NCBI GenBank assembly: GCA_001899065.1
Contig: MKUZ01000007.1
Location: forward strand, 12,714-73,512
Reading direction: 5' to 3'
DNA length: 60,799 nt
Source of the DNA: Devosia sp. 66-22
GTDB taxonomy: Bacteria > Pseudomonadota > Alphaproteobacteria > Rhizobiales > Devosiaceae
A program made the translations under genes and the position numbers. Below are positions 45,666-54,364 of this stretch, piece after piece. Positions within the stretch are counted from its first letter, which is position 1; each line of letters opens with the position of its first letter. A model generated the notes under the pieces. That model saw only the letters and a list, made by a program, of their open reading frames with translations, did not search any database and was not told the DNA's origin.

Positions 45666-46888
45666 ATCAAATCCGGATGCCGGAACACCAGCGTGGCGTT
45701 GGTGCCGCCGAAGCCGAAGCTGTTGCTGAGGGCGATGCCGACATCGACGTTGTCGCGGCGCTCGCGCAGGATGGGCATATCGGCGAACGCCGGGTCGATG
45801 GTCTCAATATTGGCGCTCTCGCACAGGAACCGGTTCTGCATCATGAGGATGCAGTAGATCGATTCCTGCACACCGGTGGCGCCCAGCGAGTGTCCGGTGA
45901 GCGATTTGGTGGCCGAGATGGGTGGGCAATTGTCGCCGCCGTTGAAGACCAGCCGCAGCGCGTCGATTTCCTTGGCGTCGCCGATGGGCGTCGAGGTGGC
46001 GTGCGGGTTGATGTAGTCGACCCGCTCCCTGACCGTCGCCAGCGCCATCTGCATGCAGCGCGCCGCGCCCTTGCCCGAGGGCGCCACCATGTCGTAGCCG
46101 TCGGAAGTGGCGCCATAGCCCACGATCTCGGCGAGGATCTTTGCGCCGCGCGCCCTGGCATGCTCGAGCTCTTCGAGCACCAGCACGCCGGCACCGCCGG
46201 CAATGACGAACCCGTCGCGCGCCGCGTCATAAGCGCGGCTGGCCCTAGCGGGCGTGGCGTTGAAGTCCGAGCTCATGGCACCCATGGCGTCGAACAGGTT
46301 GGACATGGTCCAGTCGAGATCCTCGTGGCCGCCGGCAAAGACGATGTCCTGCTTGCCCATCTGGATCTGCTCGTAGCCATTGCCGATGCAGTGCTTGCTC
46401 GTCGCGCAGGCCGAGGTGATGGTGTAGTTGACGCCCTTGATGCCGAACGGCGTGGCGAGCGTGGCCGATGCGGTGGAGCTCATGGCCTTGGGCACGGCGA
46501 GCGGCCCGATGCGCTTGGGGCCCTTTTCGCGCGTGATGTCGGCGGCTTCGACGACGGTTCGGGTGGACGGCCCGCCTGAGCCCATGACGATGCCGGTGCG
46601 CGGGTTCTGGACGTCCTCTTCCTCGAGGCCGGCATTCTCGATGGCCTGCTGCATGGCGATGTAGTTCCACGCGGCGCCCTTGCCCATGAAGCGAGTGGTG
46701 CGGCGGTCGAGGACCTCGAACGGATCGAGCTTGGGCGCGCCATGCACCTGGCAGCGGAAGCCGAGCTTGGCGTACTCCTCGGCAAAGACGATGCCCGGAG
46801 TGGCCGTGCGCAGGCTCTCCAGCACTTCCGACGTGTTGTTGCCGATCGAGGAAACGATCCCCATACCGGTGACCACGACTCGTCTCAT
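45662..46888 (-). CDS. fabB: Beta-ketoacyl-ACP synthase I
   Basis: 408 residues. Active cysteine is in [20 protein letters not shown], active histidines in [14 protein letters not shown] and [20 protein letters not shown]. With FabA it elongates cis-3-decenoyl-ACP, the committed route to unsaturated fatty acids. It is 31 nt downstream of fabA, the standard fabAB pair. Confidence 0.96.
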   Translation of the reverse strand: MRRVVVTGMGIVSSIGNNTSEVLESLRTATPGIVFAEEYAKLGFRCQVHGAPKLDPFEVLDRRTTRFMGKGAAWNYIAMQQAIENAGLEEEDVQNPRTGIVMGSGGPSTRTVVEAADITREKGPKRIGPLAVPKAMSSTASATLATPFGIKGVNYTITSACATSKHCIGNGYEQIQMGKQDIVFAGGHEDLDWTMSNLFDAMGAMSSDFNATPARASRAYDAARDGFVIAGGAGVLVLEELEHARARGAKILAEIVGYGATSDGYDMVAPSGKGAARCMQMALATVRERVDYINPHATSTPIGDAKEIDALRLVFNGGDNCPPISATKSLTGHSLGATGVQESIYCILMMQNRFLCESANIETIDPAFADMPILRERRDNVDVGIALSNSFGFGGTNATLVFRHPDLM

Positions 46889-46919
46889 GCCTTGCGGCCT
46901 CCCGTGCTGACCAGGATTG

Positions 46920-47438
46920 TTATGGTGTCTCCGTCGCCGGGAAGAGCCCGACGCGGAGATCTTTGGCTTCGTAGATAAGCTTGCCGTCGGCTTTCACATA
47001 ACCTTCGGCGATTCCCAACGCGACTTTCGAGCGCACGACACGGCGGATATCGATGCCATATTCCACGAGCTTGACGTCGTTGGTGACCTGTCCCGTAAAT
47101 TTGATCTCGCCGCCACCCAGCGCCCGCCCCTTGCCGGGCGAACCGCCCCAGCCGAGGAAGAAGCCGGTCATCTGCCAGAGCGCGTCGAGGCCCAGGCAGC
47201 CCGGCATCACCGGATCGCCGGCGAAGTGGCACTTGAAGAACCAGAGGTCGGGATTGACGTCGAGTTCGGCACGGACCTGGCCCCTGTTGTGGCTGCCGCC
47301 GGTGTCGTCGATGAGCGTGATGCGGTCGAACATCAGTATGGGCGGGAGCGGCAATTGCGCATTGCCGGGACCGAAAAGCTCGCCGCGGCCGCAGGCGAGC
47401 AGCTCGTCGTAGCCATATGCGTGTTGGCGTTCCGCCAT
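46920..47438 (-). CDS. fabA: 3-hydroxydecanoyl-ACP dehydratase/isomerase
   Basis: 172 residues, the usual FabA length. It begins [20 protein letters not shown]. The catalytic histidine is in [15 protein letters not shown], followed by [20 protein letters not shown] with the active aspartate. It dehydrates and isomerises the C10 intermediate for unsaturated fatty acids. Divergent from irr, as in many Rhizobiales. Confidence 0.96.
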   Translation of the reverse strand: MAERQHAYGYDELLACGRGELFGPGNAQLPLPPILMFDRITLIDDTGGSHNRGQVRAELDVNPDLWFFKCHFAGDPVMPGCLGLDALWQMTGFFLGWGGSPGKGRALGGGEIKFTGQVTNDVKLVEYGIDIRRVVRSKVALGIAEGYVKADGKLIYEAKDLRVGLFPATETP

Positions 47439-47524
47439 CGGGACATTCCGTGGTTGATATGGGCCGTGTGTAGAGACGCCCCCCAAATGGGTCAAGGACT
47501 GGACTGTCGCGACAACCCTGCCGC

Positions 47525-47553
47525 TTGTGCGCAAATGCCTTGAAAGCTATAAG
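47525..47553 (+). promoter_or_regulatory. Candidate irr promoter
   Basis: TTGTGC (47525-47530), a 17-nt spacer and TATAAG (47548-47553) lie 34 nt before the proposed irr start, in the intergenic region shared with fabA. Confidence 0.5.
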
Positions 47554-47586
47554 TTTCCCGCAAAAGTCGAGTTTTCCCGGGCCTTA

Positions 47587-48030
47587 ATGCACGAGCAGCG
47601 TATCTTCAGCCGCCCCGTTCCGTCACGTCGTCCCTGCCTCACGGCAGTGCTGCGCATGGCCGGACTGCGGCCGACCCGGCAGCGCGTGGCGCTGGCCGAA
47701 ATTCTGTTCGGCGGCTCCCACCGGCACGTGAGTGCCGAGGAATTGCTGGCGGAAGCCAGCGCCGCCAAGGTCAATGTGTCGCTGGCGACGATCTACAACA
47801 CGCTGCACCAGTTCCGCTCGGCGGGGCTGCTGCGGGAAGTGGCCGTGGACGCGTCGCGGAGCTATTTCGACACCGACACCTCGGATCACCACCATTTCTA
47901 CCTCGAGGACGAGCAGCGGGTGATCGACATCCCGGCCTCCTCGATCGTGATCCAGAACCTGCCCGAGCCTCCCAAGGGCATGAACATCACGCATGTCGAC
48001 GTGGTGGTGCGGGTGCGCAAGGGCGGCTGA
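47587..48030 (+). CDS. irr: Iron response regulator Irr (Fur superfamily)
   Basis: 147 residues. The winged helix is MAGLRPTRQRVALAEILFGG, EELLAEASAAKVNVSLATIY and NTLHQFRSAGLLREVAV. The metal/heme motif HHHFYLED (three histidines) is the Irr hallmark. Irr represses or activates iron- and heme-related genes according to heme status in Rhizobiales. The N-terminal heme regulatory Cys-Pro motif of Bradyrhizobium Irr is absent, so control by degradation may differ. ATG 47587 is used; an upstream start at 47527 is possible but overlaps the promoter. Confidence 0.92.
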   Translation: MHEQRIFSRPVPSRRPCLTAVLRMAGLRPTRQRVALAEILFGGSHRHVSAEELLAEASAAKVNVSLATIYNTLHQFRSAGLLREVAVDASRSYFDTDTSDHHHFYLEDEQRVIDIPASSIVIQNLPEPPKGMNITHVDVVVRVRKGG

Positions 48031-48121
48031 TCCTTCGAGGCTCGCTGCGCTCGCGCCTCAGGGTGCGGCGACCCTATGTCCCTCTCGGTGAGGTGGCCGG
48101 CGGTTGCCGGCCCTCGAACCG
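48031..48121. repeat. Palindromic intergenic repeat after irr
   Basis: GAGGCTCGCTGCGCTCGCGC(CTC) and AGGGTGCGGCGACCCT form two short hairpins right after the irr stop, then GGCCGGCGGTTGCCGGCC. The first looks like the dispersed palindrome found at many Rhizobiales gene ends. It separates irr from the convergent SH3 gene. Confidence 0.5.
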
Positions 48122-48655
48122 TCAGTCGAAGCTCTCGCCGCGATAGACGCCCCACAGGTCGCCCTCGGGGAGGTAGCCGGAATAGGTGGCGGTGGGGCGA
48201 CCGTCCGGGTGGTCGACGGCGAGGACGGCACACCAGCCGGCTTCGCAGGCCTGGATCTTGACCGGGAAGCCCGGACCGACCCAGGCGGAGATGCCGGCAT
48301 CGGCGTTGGCCGCAACGCGCAGGCCGATGCGCTCGACATTGGCTTCGGGCAGCACATAGCCGGCCCGGTTGCCCGACAGCATGTTCTGGTGCACCCAGCC
48401 CTCGGAGCCGTCGACGTCGCGGATTTTCCGCCAGACGTCGAACTCCTGGATGATCTCGACCGGAGTGCCGGCGACTTTGTAGATCCAGCTCACATCATAT
48501 TTCGTGCCCGGCCCAACGCGCACATTGATGGGCGTCGAGCGCGTGGTGACGAAGCGCGGCAGCGGCAGGCCGCTGGGCGTCTCAGCCGCGGCGACGGCGG
48601 CGGGAACGAGAGCGAGGATGATGGCGGGCAGAACCCGCAACGCACGGAAACTCAT
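48122..48655 (-). CDS. Secreted protein with two bacterial SH3 domains
   Basis: 177 residues: a signal peptide (FRALRVLPAIILALVPAAVA) followed by an SH3-type domain (STPINVRVGPGTKYDVSWIY, DVWRKIRDVDGSEGWVHQNM) and a second, weaker one (LRVAANADAGISAWVGPGFP). Bacterial SH3 domains often bind cell-wall peptides. ATG 48655 sits at the signal peptide. It is divergent from the dehydrogenase gene. Confidence 0.85.
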   Translation of the reverse strand: MSFRALRVLPAIILALVPAAVAAAETPSGLPLPRFVTTRSTPINVRVGPGTKYDVSWIYKVAGTPVEIIQEFDVWRKIRDVDGSEGWVHQNMLSGNRAGYVLPEANVERIGLRVAANADAGISAWVGPGFPVKIQACEAGWCAVLAVDHPDGRPTATYSGYLPEGDLWGVYRGESFD

Positions 48656-48743
48656 GGACAAAACCGGTATCGCTTGGAAGGGGCGCGCCTTTCTTCTATC
48701 GTTACTCACAAGACCTTAATGGTCCCTTGAAAGGCCGCCTGTC

Positions 48744-49751
48744 CTGACCAGCGCCAAACCGAAAATCCTCGTGACGCGGCGGCTGCCGGAACCGATCGAG
48801 CAGCGCATGGCGACGCTGTTCGACGTGCGGCTCAACCCGGGCGACACCCCCTATTCGTCCCAGGCGCTGGTCGACGCGCTCGATGGCTGCGACGTGCTGG
48901 TGAGCTCGATCACCGACCGGCTTGATGCCGAGCTCATCGCGGCGATCCCCAAGAGCGTGCGGCTGATCGCCCAGTTCGGCAACGGCTTCGACAATGTGGA
49001 CATTGAGGCGGCCTATGCCGCCGGCCTGACGGTGACCAACACGCCCTCGGTGCTGACCGAGGACACGGCCGACATGGCGATGATGCTGATGCTGGCGCTG
49101 CCGCGGCGGTTGGTGGAGGGGGCGCAGGTGCTGCCTGCCGCGGGCACGTGGCCGGGCTGGTCGCCGACCTGGATGCTGGGGCGGCGGCTGCGCGGCAAGG
49201 CGCTCGGGATCGTGGGTATGGGCCGGATCGGTAGCGCCGTGGCGGCGCGGGCGAGGACCTTCGGGCTCGGCATCCACTACTACTCCCGCAACCGGCGGCC
49301 GCCGCAACTCGAGGACCGGCTCGAGGCGACGTTTCATGAGAATCTGGACGAGATGCTCGGGACCGTCGACATCGTGTCGCTGCACACGCCGCTGACGCGC
49401 GACACGCACCACATCCTGAGCCGCGAGCGGATCGGGCGGATGAAGCCGGGCGCGTTCCTCGTCAATGTGAGCCGGCCCGAACTGATCGACGAGGAAGCGC
49501 TGGTCGATGCGATTTCGGACGGGCAGCTCGCCGGGGCGGCGCTCGACGTGTTCGAGAACCGCAACGGCATCAGCTCGCGACTGCTCGAGCTGGCGCGGCA
49601 GCACCGCATCGTGCTGACCGCGCATATGGCCTCGGCGACGCTCGAAGCGCGCATCGAGATGGGCGAGACGGTGATCGTCAACATCCGCGCGTTCGTGGAC
49701 GGGCATCAGCCGCCGCACCGCGTGCTGCCGGAGACGCGGGCGCGGGCCTGA
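48744..49751 (+). CDS. D-2-hydroxyacid dehydrogenase (GhrB/glyoxylate reductase-like)
   Basis: 335 residues from CTG 48744. The NAD(P) loop is ALGIVGMGRIGSAVAARART; the catalytic arginine is in FLVNVSRPELIDEEAL, the glutamate in LDVFENRNG and the histidine in LTAHMASATLEARIEMGETV. It reduces glyoxylate, hydroxypyruvate or a related 2-oxoacid. No ATG exists between the upstream stop (48717) and the conserved core. GTG 48771 would cut the first beta strand (KPKILVTRRL), so CTG with AAAGG 9 nt upstream is preferred. Confidence 0.9.
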   Translation: MTSAKPKILVTRRLPEPIEQRMATLFDVRLNPGDTPYSSQALVDALDGCDVLVSSITDRLDAELIAAIPKSVRLIAQFGNGFDNVDIEAAYAAGLTVTNTPSVLTEDTADMAMMLMLALPRRLVEGAQVLPAAGTWPGWSPTWMLGRRLRGKALGIVGMGRIGSAVAARARTFGLGIHYYSRNRRPPQLEDRLEATFHENLDEMLGTVDIVSLHTPLTRDTHHILSRERIGRMKPGAFLVNVSRPELIDEEALVDAISDGQLAGAALDVFENRNGISSRLLELARQHRIVLTAHMASATLEARIEMGETVIVNIRAFVDGHQPPHRVLPETRARA

Positions 49752-49778
49752 GGGGCCCGGGCCGAGCGGCGGCGACTG

Positions 49779-50996
49779 CTAGGCCAGCTGAGTAAGGCGC
49801 TTCTCGATGAAGCGGCGTTCCGCGGCTTGCACCGTCAGCTCCAGTGCGCGCTCGTAAGCCGTGCGCGCCTGGTGCGTGCGGCCGAGGCGGCGGAGCAGAT
49901 CGGCTTTCGTGGCGTGGGCGAAGCGGTAGCGAGCGAGCGGTCCCGACAGCAGCGGTTCGATGAGCGCGAGGCCGGCCTCGGGCCCGTCACGCATGGCGAT
50001 GGCGACGGCGCGGTTGAGCTCGGTGATGGGGCCGGGCTGGGCGCGCCGCAGCAGGTCGTAGAGCGCGGCGATGCGCGGCCAGTCGGTCTGCGACGGCTCG
50101 CGGGCGGCGGCATGGGTCGCGGCGATCAACGCCTGGATGGTGTAGGTGCCGACAGGCGGCGCGGCGAAAGCGATCTGGGCGAGCGCGGTCCCCTCGGCGA
50201 TGAGATCGCGATCCCAGAAGGCGCGGTCCTGATCTTCGAGCAGCACGATGTCGCCCTGCCCGGTCTGCCGCGTGCGGGCGCGCGACTGGTGCAGGAGCAG
50301 CAGCGCCAGCAGGCCGTCGACGTCCGGAGTAGAATGCAGTTCCTTGAGCAGGCGGGCAAGGCGGATCGCTTCGTCGCAGAGCTCCTTGCGGATGAGCGCG
50401 TCGCCGCTCGAGGCCTCGTAGCCCTCGTTGAAGATGAGGTAGATGGTGTGGAGCACACTGTCGAGCCGATCGGGCCATTCGGCGGGCGGCGGCACCTCGT
50501 AGGGGAGCCGTTCGTCGCGGATGCGCGACTTGGCGCGCACGATGCGCTGCGCGATGGCCGGTGTCCTGCTGAGGAAGGCGGCGGCGATCTCCTCGGTGGT
50601 GAGACCACACACTTCGCGCAGCGTGAGCGCGACCTGCGCATCGGCTGGCAGGGCCGGATGGCAGCAGGTGAAGATCAGCCGCAGCGTGTCGTCCTCGATG
50701 GTTTCGCGTTCGGGCGGCACCCGGTCCTCCTCGTCTTCGAGCTGGCGGCGCAGCTCCGGCGCGAGCAGCCTGAAGCGGCCCGATTTGCGCAGCCGGTCGA
50801 TGGCGCGAAAGCGTCCGGCCGAAACCAGCCAGGCACGCGCATTGGCGGGCACGCCGGTCTGCGGCCATTGCCGCGCCGCGGCGAGAAAGGCGTCGGCCAG
50901 CGCTTCCTCCGCGAGATCGAAGCCCCCCAGCAGGCGGATGAGGCTGGCAAGGACGCGACCGCGTTCGGCGCGATAGATGCGATCGAGATCGATCAC
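49779..50996 (-). CDS. ECF42-type RNA polymerase sigma factor
   Basis: 405 residues. Sigma region 2 (LADAFLAAARQWPQTGVPAN, ARAWLVSAGRFRAIDRLRKS) and region 4 (LTLREVCGLTTEEIAAAFLS, then RTPAIAQRIVRAKSRIR) are followed by a roughly 200-residue helical, TPR-like C-terminal extension (EGYEASSGDALIRKELCDEA). This extension and linkage to YCII/DGPF genes define ECF42, which lacks a classic anti-sigma factor. GTG overlaps the stop of the upstream YCII gene. Targets are probably the adjacent genes themselves. Confidence 0.9.
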   Translation of the reverse strand: MIDLDRIYRAERGRVLASLIRLLGGFDLAEEALADAFLAAARQWPQTGVPANARAWLVSAGRFRAIDRLRKSGRFRLLAPELRRQLEDEEDRVPPERETIEDDTLRLIFTCCHPALPADAQVALTLREVCGLTTEEIAAAFLSRTPAIAQRIVRAKSRIRDERLPYEVPPPAEWPDRLDSVLHTIYLIFNEGYEASSGDALIRKELCDEAIRLARLLKELHSTPDVDGLLALLLLHQSRARTRQTGQGDIVLLEDQDRAFWDRDLIAEGTALAQIAFAAPPVGTYTIQALIAATHAAAREPSQTDWPRIAALYDLLRRAQPGPITELNRAVAIAMRDGPEAGLALIEPLLSGPLARYRFAHATKADLLRRLGRTHQARTAYERALELTVQAAERRFIEKRLTQLA

Positions 50997-51349
50997 GATG
51001 CGGGGATCACGTAGACGGGCCGCACCTCGATGGTGCCGTATTCGGCGATCGGGTCCTCGCCCGCGATGGCCACGGCCGCGCCGATGTCGGGCGCCTCGAT
51101 GAGGGCGAAGCCTGCCATCTGCTCCTTGGTCTCGATATAGGGACCGTCGGTGACCGAGACCTGGCCGTTGCGGACGCGGACCAGCACGGCGCTGTAGTCG
51201 TCCTGGATGGCCTCGGCATGGATCAGCGCGCCGCGCTGTTCGAGCTCGGCATTGTTGGCGAGGGCCCGGCGGTCGACATCCTGACGCTCCGCGACGCTCA
51301 TGCGGTCGAAATTGGCGACGTCCAGATGGACGAGGTGGACGAAGCGCAT
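50993..51349 (-). CDS. YCII/DGPF family protein, second copy
   Basis: 118 residues in the YciI ferredoxin-like fold: MRFVHLVHLDVANFD, VSVTDGPYIETKEQMAGFAL (DGPF-type motif, here DGPY), then TIEVRPVYVIPAS. Function is unknown. It overlaps the sigma gene start (GTGA), and its own start overlaps the stop of the first copy (TGATG), so the three genes are tightly coupled. Confidence 0.9.
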   Translation of the reverse strand: MRFVHLVHLDVANFDRMSVAERQDVDRRALANNAELEQRGALIHAEAIQDDYSAVLVRVRNGQVSVTDGPYIETKEQMAGFALIEAPDIGAAVAIAGEDPIAEYGTIEVRPVYVIPAS

Positions 51350-51717
51350 CAGCAGAGCTCCGGCGGGGTGGGGATGATGTAGACCGGGCGCACCTCGATG
51401 GTACCCATTTCGGCCATCGGTATGCCGGCGGCGATGCGCACGGCCTCGTTCAGATCGCGCGCCTCGATGAGAATGAAGCCGGCCATGAACTCCTTGGTCT
51501 CCATATACGGGCCATCGGTGTTGGAGATTGCCCCCTGGCGATTGCGCACCAGCACCGCCGTCCCCGGCTCTTGGATCGCCTCGGCGAGGACATACTGGCC
51601 CTTCTCCGCGAGCTCGCGATCATAGGCGAGCGAGCGGCGGTCGAGGTCGGCGTGCTCGGCCGGGGTCAGGGCGTCGAGCCGCGCCGGATCGGCGTGCACC
51701 AGACAGATGTAGCGCAT
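51349..51717 (-). CDS. YCII/DGPF family protein, first copy
   Basis: 122 residues: MRYICLVHADPARLDALTPA, AISNTDGPYMETKEFMAGFI and TIEVRPVYIIPTPPELC. Clearly paralogous to the next gene, with the same length and motif, so the pair arose by tandem duplication. It is the first gene of the ECF42 unit; the 160 nt upstream, shared with the divergent diguanylate cyclase, should carry the promoter, possibly recognised by the sigma factor itself. Confidence 0.9.
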   Translation of the reverse strand: MRYICLVHADPARLDALTPAEHADLDRRSLAYDRELAEKGQYVLAEAIQEPGTAVLVRNRQGAISNTDGPYMETKEFMAGFILIEARDLNEAVRIAAGIPMAEMGTIEVRPVYIIPTPPELC

Positions 51718-51877
51718 GGAAGTCTCCTCTGTGGACGCATTGATCGAATGGCGGCCAGCGGATTCGACACCGGCTCGCTACAATTGTCACGAAATTGCGC
51801 AGACAGGCTAAGCCTTCGGGCAAAGCTGCACGGCGCATGATCGGCGGTCACTGCCTGATCTCGCGGGGCGCGAGCCG

Positions 51878-53572
51878 ATGTCGATGCTGATCACCGAGAC
51901 CGCGCCACCGGCGCCGCAGGCGCGCCCGCGCACCGAGGCGCTGCTGCCGCCGGCTATCATCCTCTTGGTGTTTGCCATGGTGGTGATCGCGCTGGGCGGC
52001 TTTGCCTATGTGGGCGGGCAGCAGAATGCGCTCAACACACTGCGCAGCCAGAGCGAGGCGATGCGGGAAGCCACCGGGGCGCTGGCGCGCACTGATGCGA
52101 GCGCGGCGCATGTGATTTCGGGTGACCGCGCGGCGATGTCGGAGTTCTTCCGGAACGCCGAGACGCTGCGCGAGCTGAGAACAACGACCTTCGACGTGAT
52201 CGGTGGCGTGACGCCAGCGCTCGACACCCTGCTCAAGGACTGGGGTGAGGCGACGACGCTTGCCGTCGATGGCCATCCGGACACCGCGCGGCAGGTGCTG
52301 GTCGACCGCCGGACGAGTGTGACGCTCGACACGGTGGCCGATGCCGCCGCGGGTGCCGTGGCCAATGCCGAGGCGCAGTTCGGCCAGCACGAGCAGCGCA
52401 TCCAGATCTTCACCCTCGCGGTGCTGCTGCTGCAGGTGCTGAGCGGCACGCTTGCGATCGCGGCGATGTTCTTTGCGTTCCGCTCCAGCGCGCGCGAGGC
52501 GAACGGGCGCTCGGCGGCGTTGCGTTCGGCGGACACATCGCGCGGGCAGGTCGCCCGGCTGTTCGAGATGGCCGACGTGCTCCAGAGCGCCACCGACTAT
52601 GGCGATGCCAATCAGGTGCTCAAGGCGACCGCCGCCGATCTGCTGCCGGGCTTCGGCGGCGCGCTCTATGTGTTCAACAATTCGCGCGACCGGCTCGTGC
52701 TCTCGACGAGCTGGGGGCACGAGGGCCAGGTCCATGAGAGCATCCCGCCCGACCAATGCTGGGCGCTCAAGCGCGGCAAGGCGCATCTCAACCGCGCGGC
52801 CGGAAGCAAGCTGTGCTGCGAGCACCACCACGGCGAGGGCACAGTGCTCGAAATCCCCATGATCGCGCGCGGCGAGATCATGGGACTGTTCCAGCTCTTC
52901 GCCGATGGCGAGGATGCGGAGGCGCGGCTCGAGGGCGTCACGGGCCTCGCCTCCGCCATCGCCGACGGCATGAGCCTGGCGCTCGCCAATATGGGCCTGC
53001 GCGAGAAGCTGCGGAACCAGGCGCTGCGCGATCCGCTGACCGGCCTCTACAACCGGCGCTACATGGAGGACTGCCTGCAGCGCTTCGTGCGGCTCGCCGA
53101 TCGCGAGAACCGGGAAGTGAGCGTGGTGATGGTCGATCTCGACCATTTCAAGAAGCTCAATGACGAGCATGGCCATGCCTTCGGCGACGCAGTGCTGCGC
53201 GATGCGGCGATGACGATCGTAAGCGGGCTCCGCGAGACCGACATCGTCTGCCGCTATGGCGGCGAGGAGCTGGTGGTGATCCTGCCCGACTGCAATCTCG
53301 ACCGCGCCGCCGACAAGGCCGAAGCGTTACGGCTTCGGATCGAGGCGTTGAGCCAGACGCATGGCGCGGCGATCTCGGCGTCGTTCGGCGTTGCGGCGGT
53401 GCCCTATACGTCGAGCGGCGTCAGCGATCTGCTAGCCTCGGCCGACGGCGCGCTCTACCGGGCCAAGCAGAGCGGCCGCAACCAGGTGGTCGCCGCCGCC
53501 ACACGACCGTTCCACCTCGACCGGCTCGAGGATGCGCTGGAGCGGCCGCAGCATTTGGTGGCGGCGGAGTAG
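51878..53572 (+). CDS. Membrane GAF-GGDEF diguanylate cyclase
   Basis: 564 residues. Two membrane helices (about 24-45 and 175-200) flank a periplasmic helical region. A GAF-like domain (KATAADLLPGFGGALYVFNN, EIPMIARGEIMGLFQLFAD) and a GGDEF domain follow (DPLTGLYNRRYMEDCLQRFV, VCRYGGEELVVILPDC). The GGEEL variant is compatible with activity, and RETD lies five residues upstream, so the RxxD inhibitory site is intact. It makes cyclic di-GMP in response to an unknown periplasmic or GAF-bound signal. Confidence 0.93.
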   Translation: MSMLITETAPPAPQARPRTEALLPPAIILLVFAMVVIALGGFAYVGGQQNALNTLRSQSEAMREATGALARTDASAAHVISGDRAAMSEFFRNAETLRELRTTTFDVIGGVTPALDTLLKDWGEATTLAVDGHPDTARQVLVDRRTSVTLDTVADAAAGAVANAEAQFGQHEQRIQIFTLAVLLLQVLSGTLAIAAMFFAFRSSAREANGRSAALRSADTSRGQVARLFEMADVLQSATDYGDANQVLKATAADLLPGFGGALYVFNNSRDRLVLSTSWGHEGQVHESIPPDQCWALKRGKAHLNRAAGSKLCCEHHHGEGTVLEIPMIARGEIMGLFQLFADGEDAEARLEGVTGLASAIADGMSLALANMGLREKLRNQALRDPLTGLYNRRYMEDCLQRFVRLADRENREVSVVMVDLDHFKKLNDEHGHAFGDAVLRDAAMTIVSGLRETDIVCRYGGEELVVILPDCNLDRAADKAEALRLRIEALSQTHGAAISASFGVAAVPYTSSGVSDLLASADGALYRAKQSGRNQVVAAATRPFHLDRLEDALERPQHLVAAE

Positions 53573-53596
53573 GACTGCGTCCGGTCGCTCCTGCCG

Positions 53597-54352
53597 CTAG
53601 AGCGACGCCCTGCGGATGGTGAGCGAACCGACGATCAGCCCGACGATGGCGACGATGATCGCCACAGCGAAGCCATAGCCGACTTCGGCGGTGAACAGCT
53701 CGCCGCGGAACAGCGCCCGCTCGGCATCCACCAGATAGGATAGCGGATTGAAGCGCGAGGCGATGTAGAGCCATTGCGGCGCATTGTTCATGGGCAGCAG
53801 CACGCCGCCCAGCAGCATCAGCGGCAGCGCGATGGAATGCGACACCAGGTAGAACAACGATCCATCGTGCTTGGTCGCGATCGCCAGCGCATAGGAGAGC
53901 GCCGCGACGCCGATACCGAAGATCAGGAAGAGACCAAGCCCGATCAGCATCGTTAGCGGATGGAGCGTGAGGCCAAAGGGCGCGGCCACGACGATGATGA
54001 TCAGCGCCTGGACGAGAAGCGGCGCGAGTTCCTTGAGCGCGCGACCCACGAGAATGGCGGGGCGGTTGATGGGCGTTGCGAGCAGGCGCTCGAAGCTGCC
54101 CGACATCAGCTCCTCGGTGAGTGCCCAGCCGCATTGCACGGTGGTGAACAGCACCAGCATGGCCACCATGCCGGGAACGAACCACTGGAGGGCGCCGCCG
54201 CCCTCGGCCCCCGGCATGCCGGTCAGCAGCGGCACGAATAGGCCCAGATAGAGCAGCGGCTGAATGATGCCGAACAGGATGTAGTACCAGCTCCTGAGCG
54301 TCGGGCCGATTTCGCGGTGGAAGCTGAGGGCAGCGTCGGAAACGAACAGCAT
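53597..54352 (-). CDS. ABC-2 type transporter permease (DrrB-like)
   Basis: 251 residues with six hydrophobic helices. The family motif VPGMVAMLVLFTTVQCGWAL precedes TEELMSGSFERLLATPINRP, typical of ABC-2 exporters such as DrrB and NodJ. It pairs with the ATPase gene 12 nt upstream. Likely an export system for a hydrophobic compound; substrate unknown. Confidence 0.92.
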   Translation of the reverse strand: MLFVSDAALSFHREIGPTLRSWYYILFGIIQPLLYLGLFVPLLTGMPGAEGGGALQWFVPGMVAMLVLFTTVQCGWALTEELMSGSFERLLATPINRPAILVGRALKELAPLLVQALIIIVVAAPFGLTLHPLTMLIGLGLFLIFGIGVAALSYALAIATKHDGSLFYLVSHSIALPLMLLGGVLLPMNNAPQWLYIASRFNPLSYLVDAERALFRGELFTAEVGYGFAVAIIVAIVGLIVGSLTIRRASL

Positions 54353-54364
54353 GGCGATCTCTCC

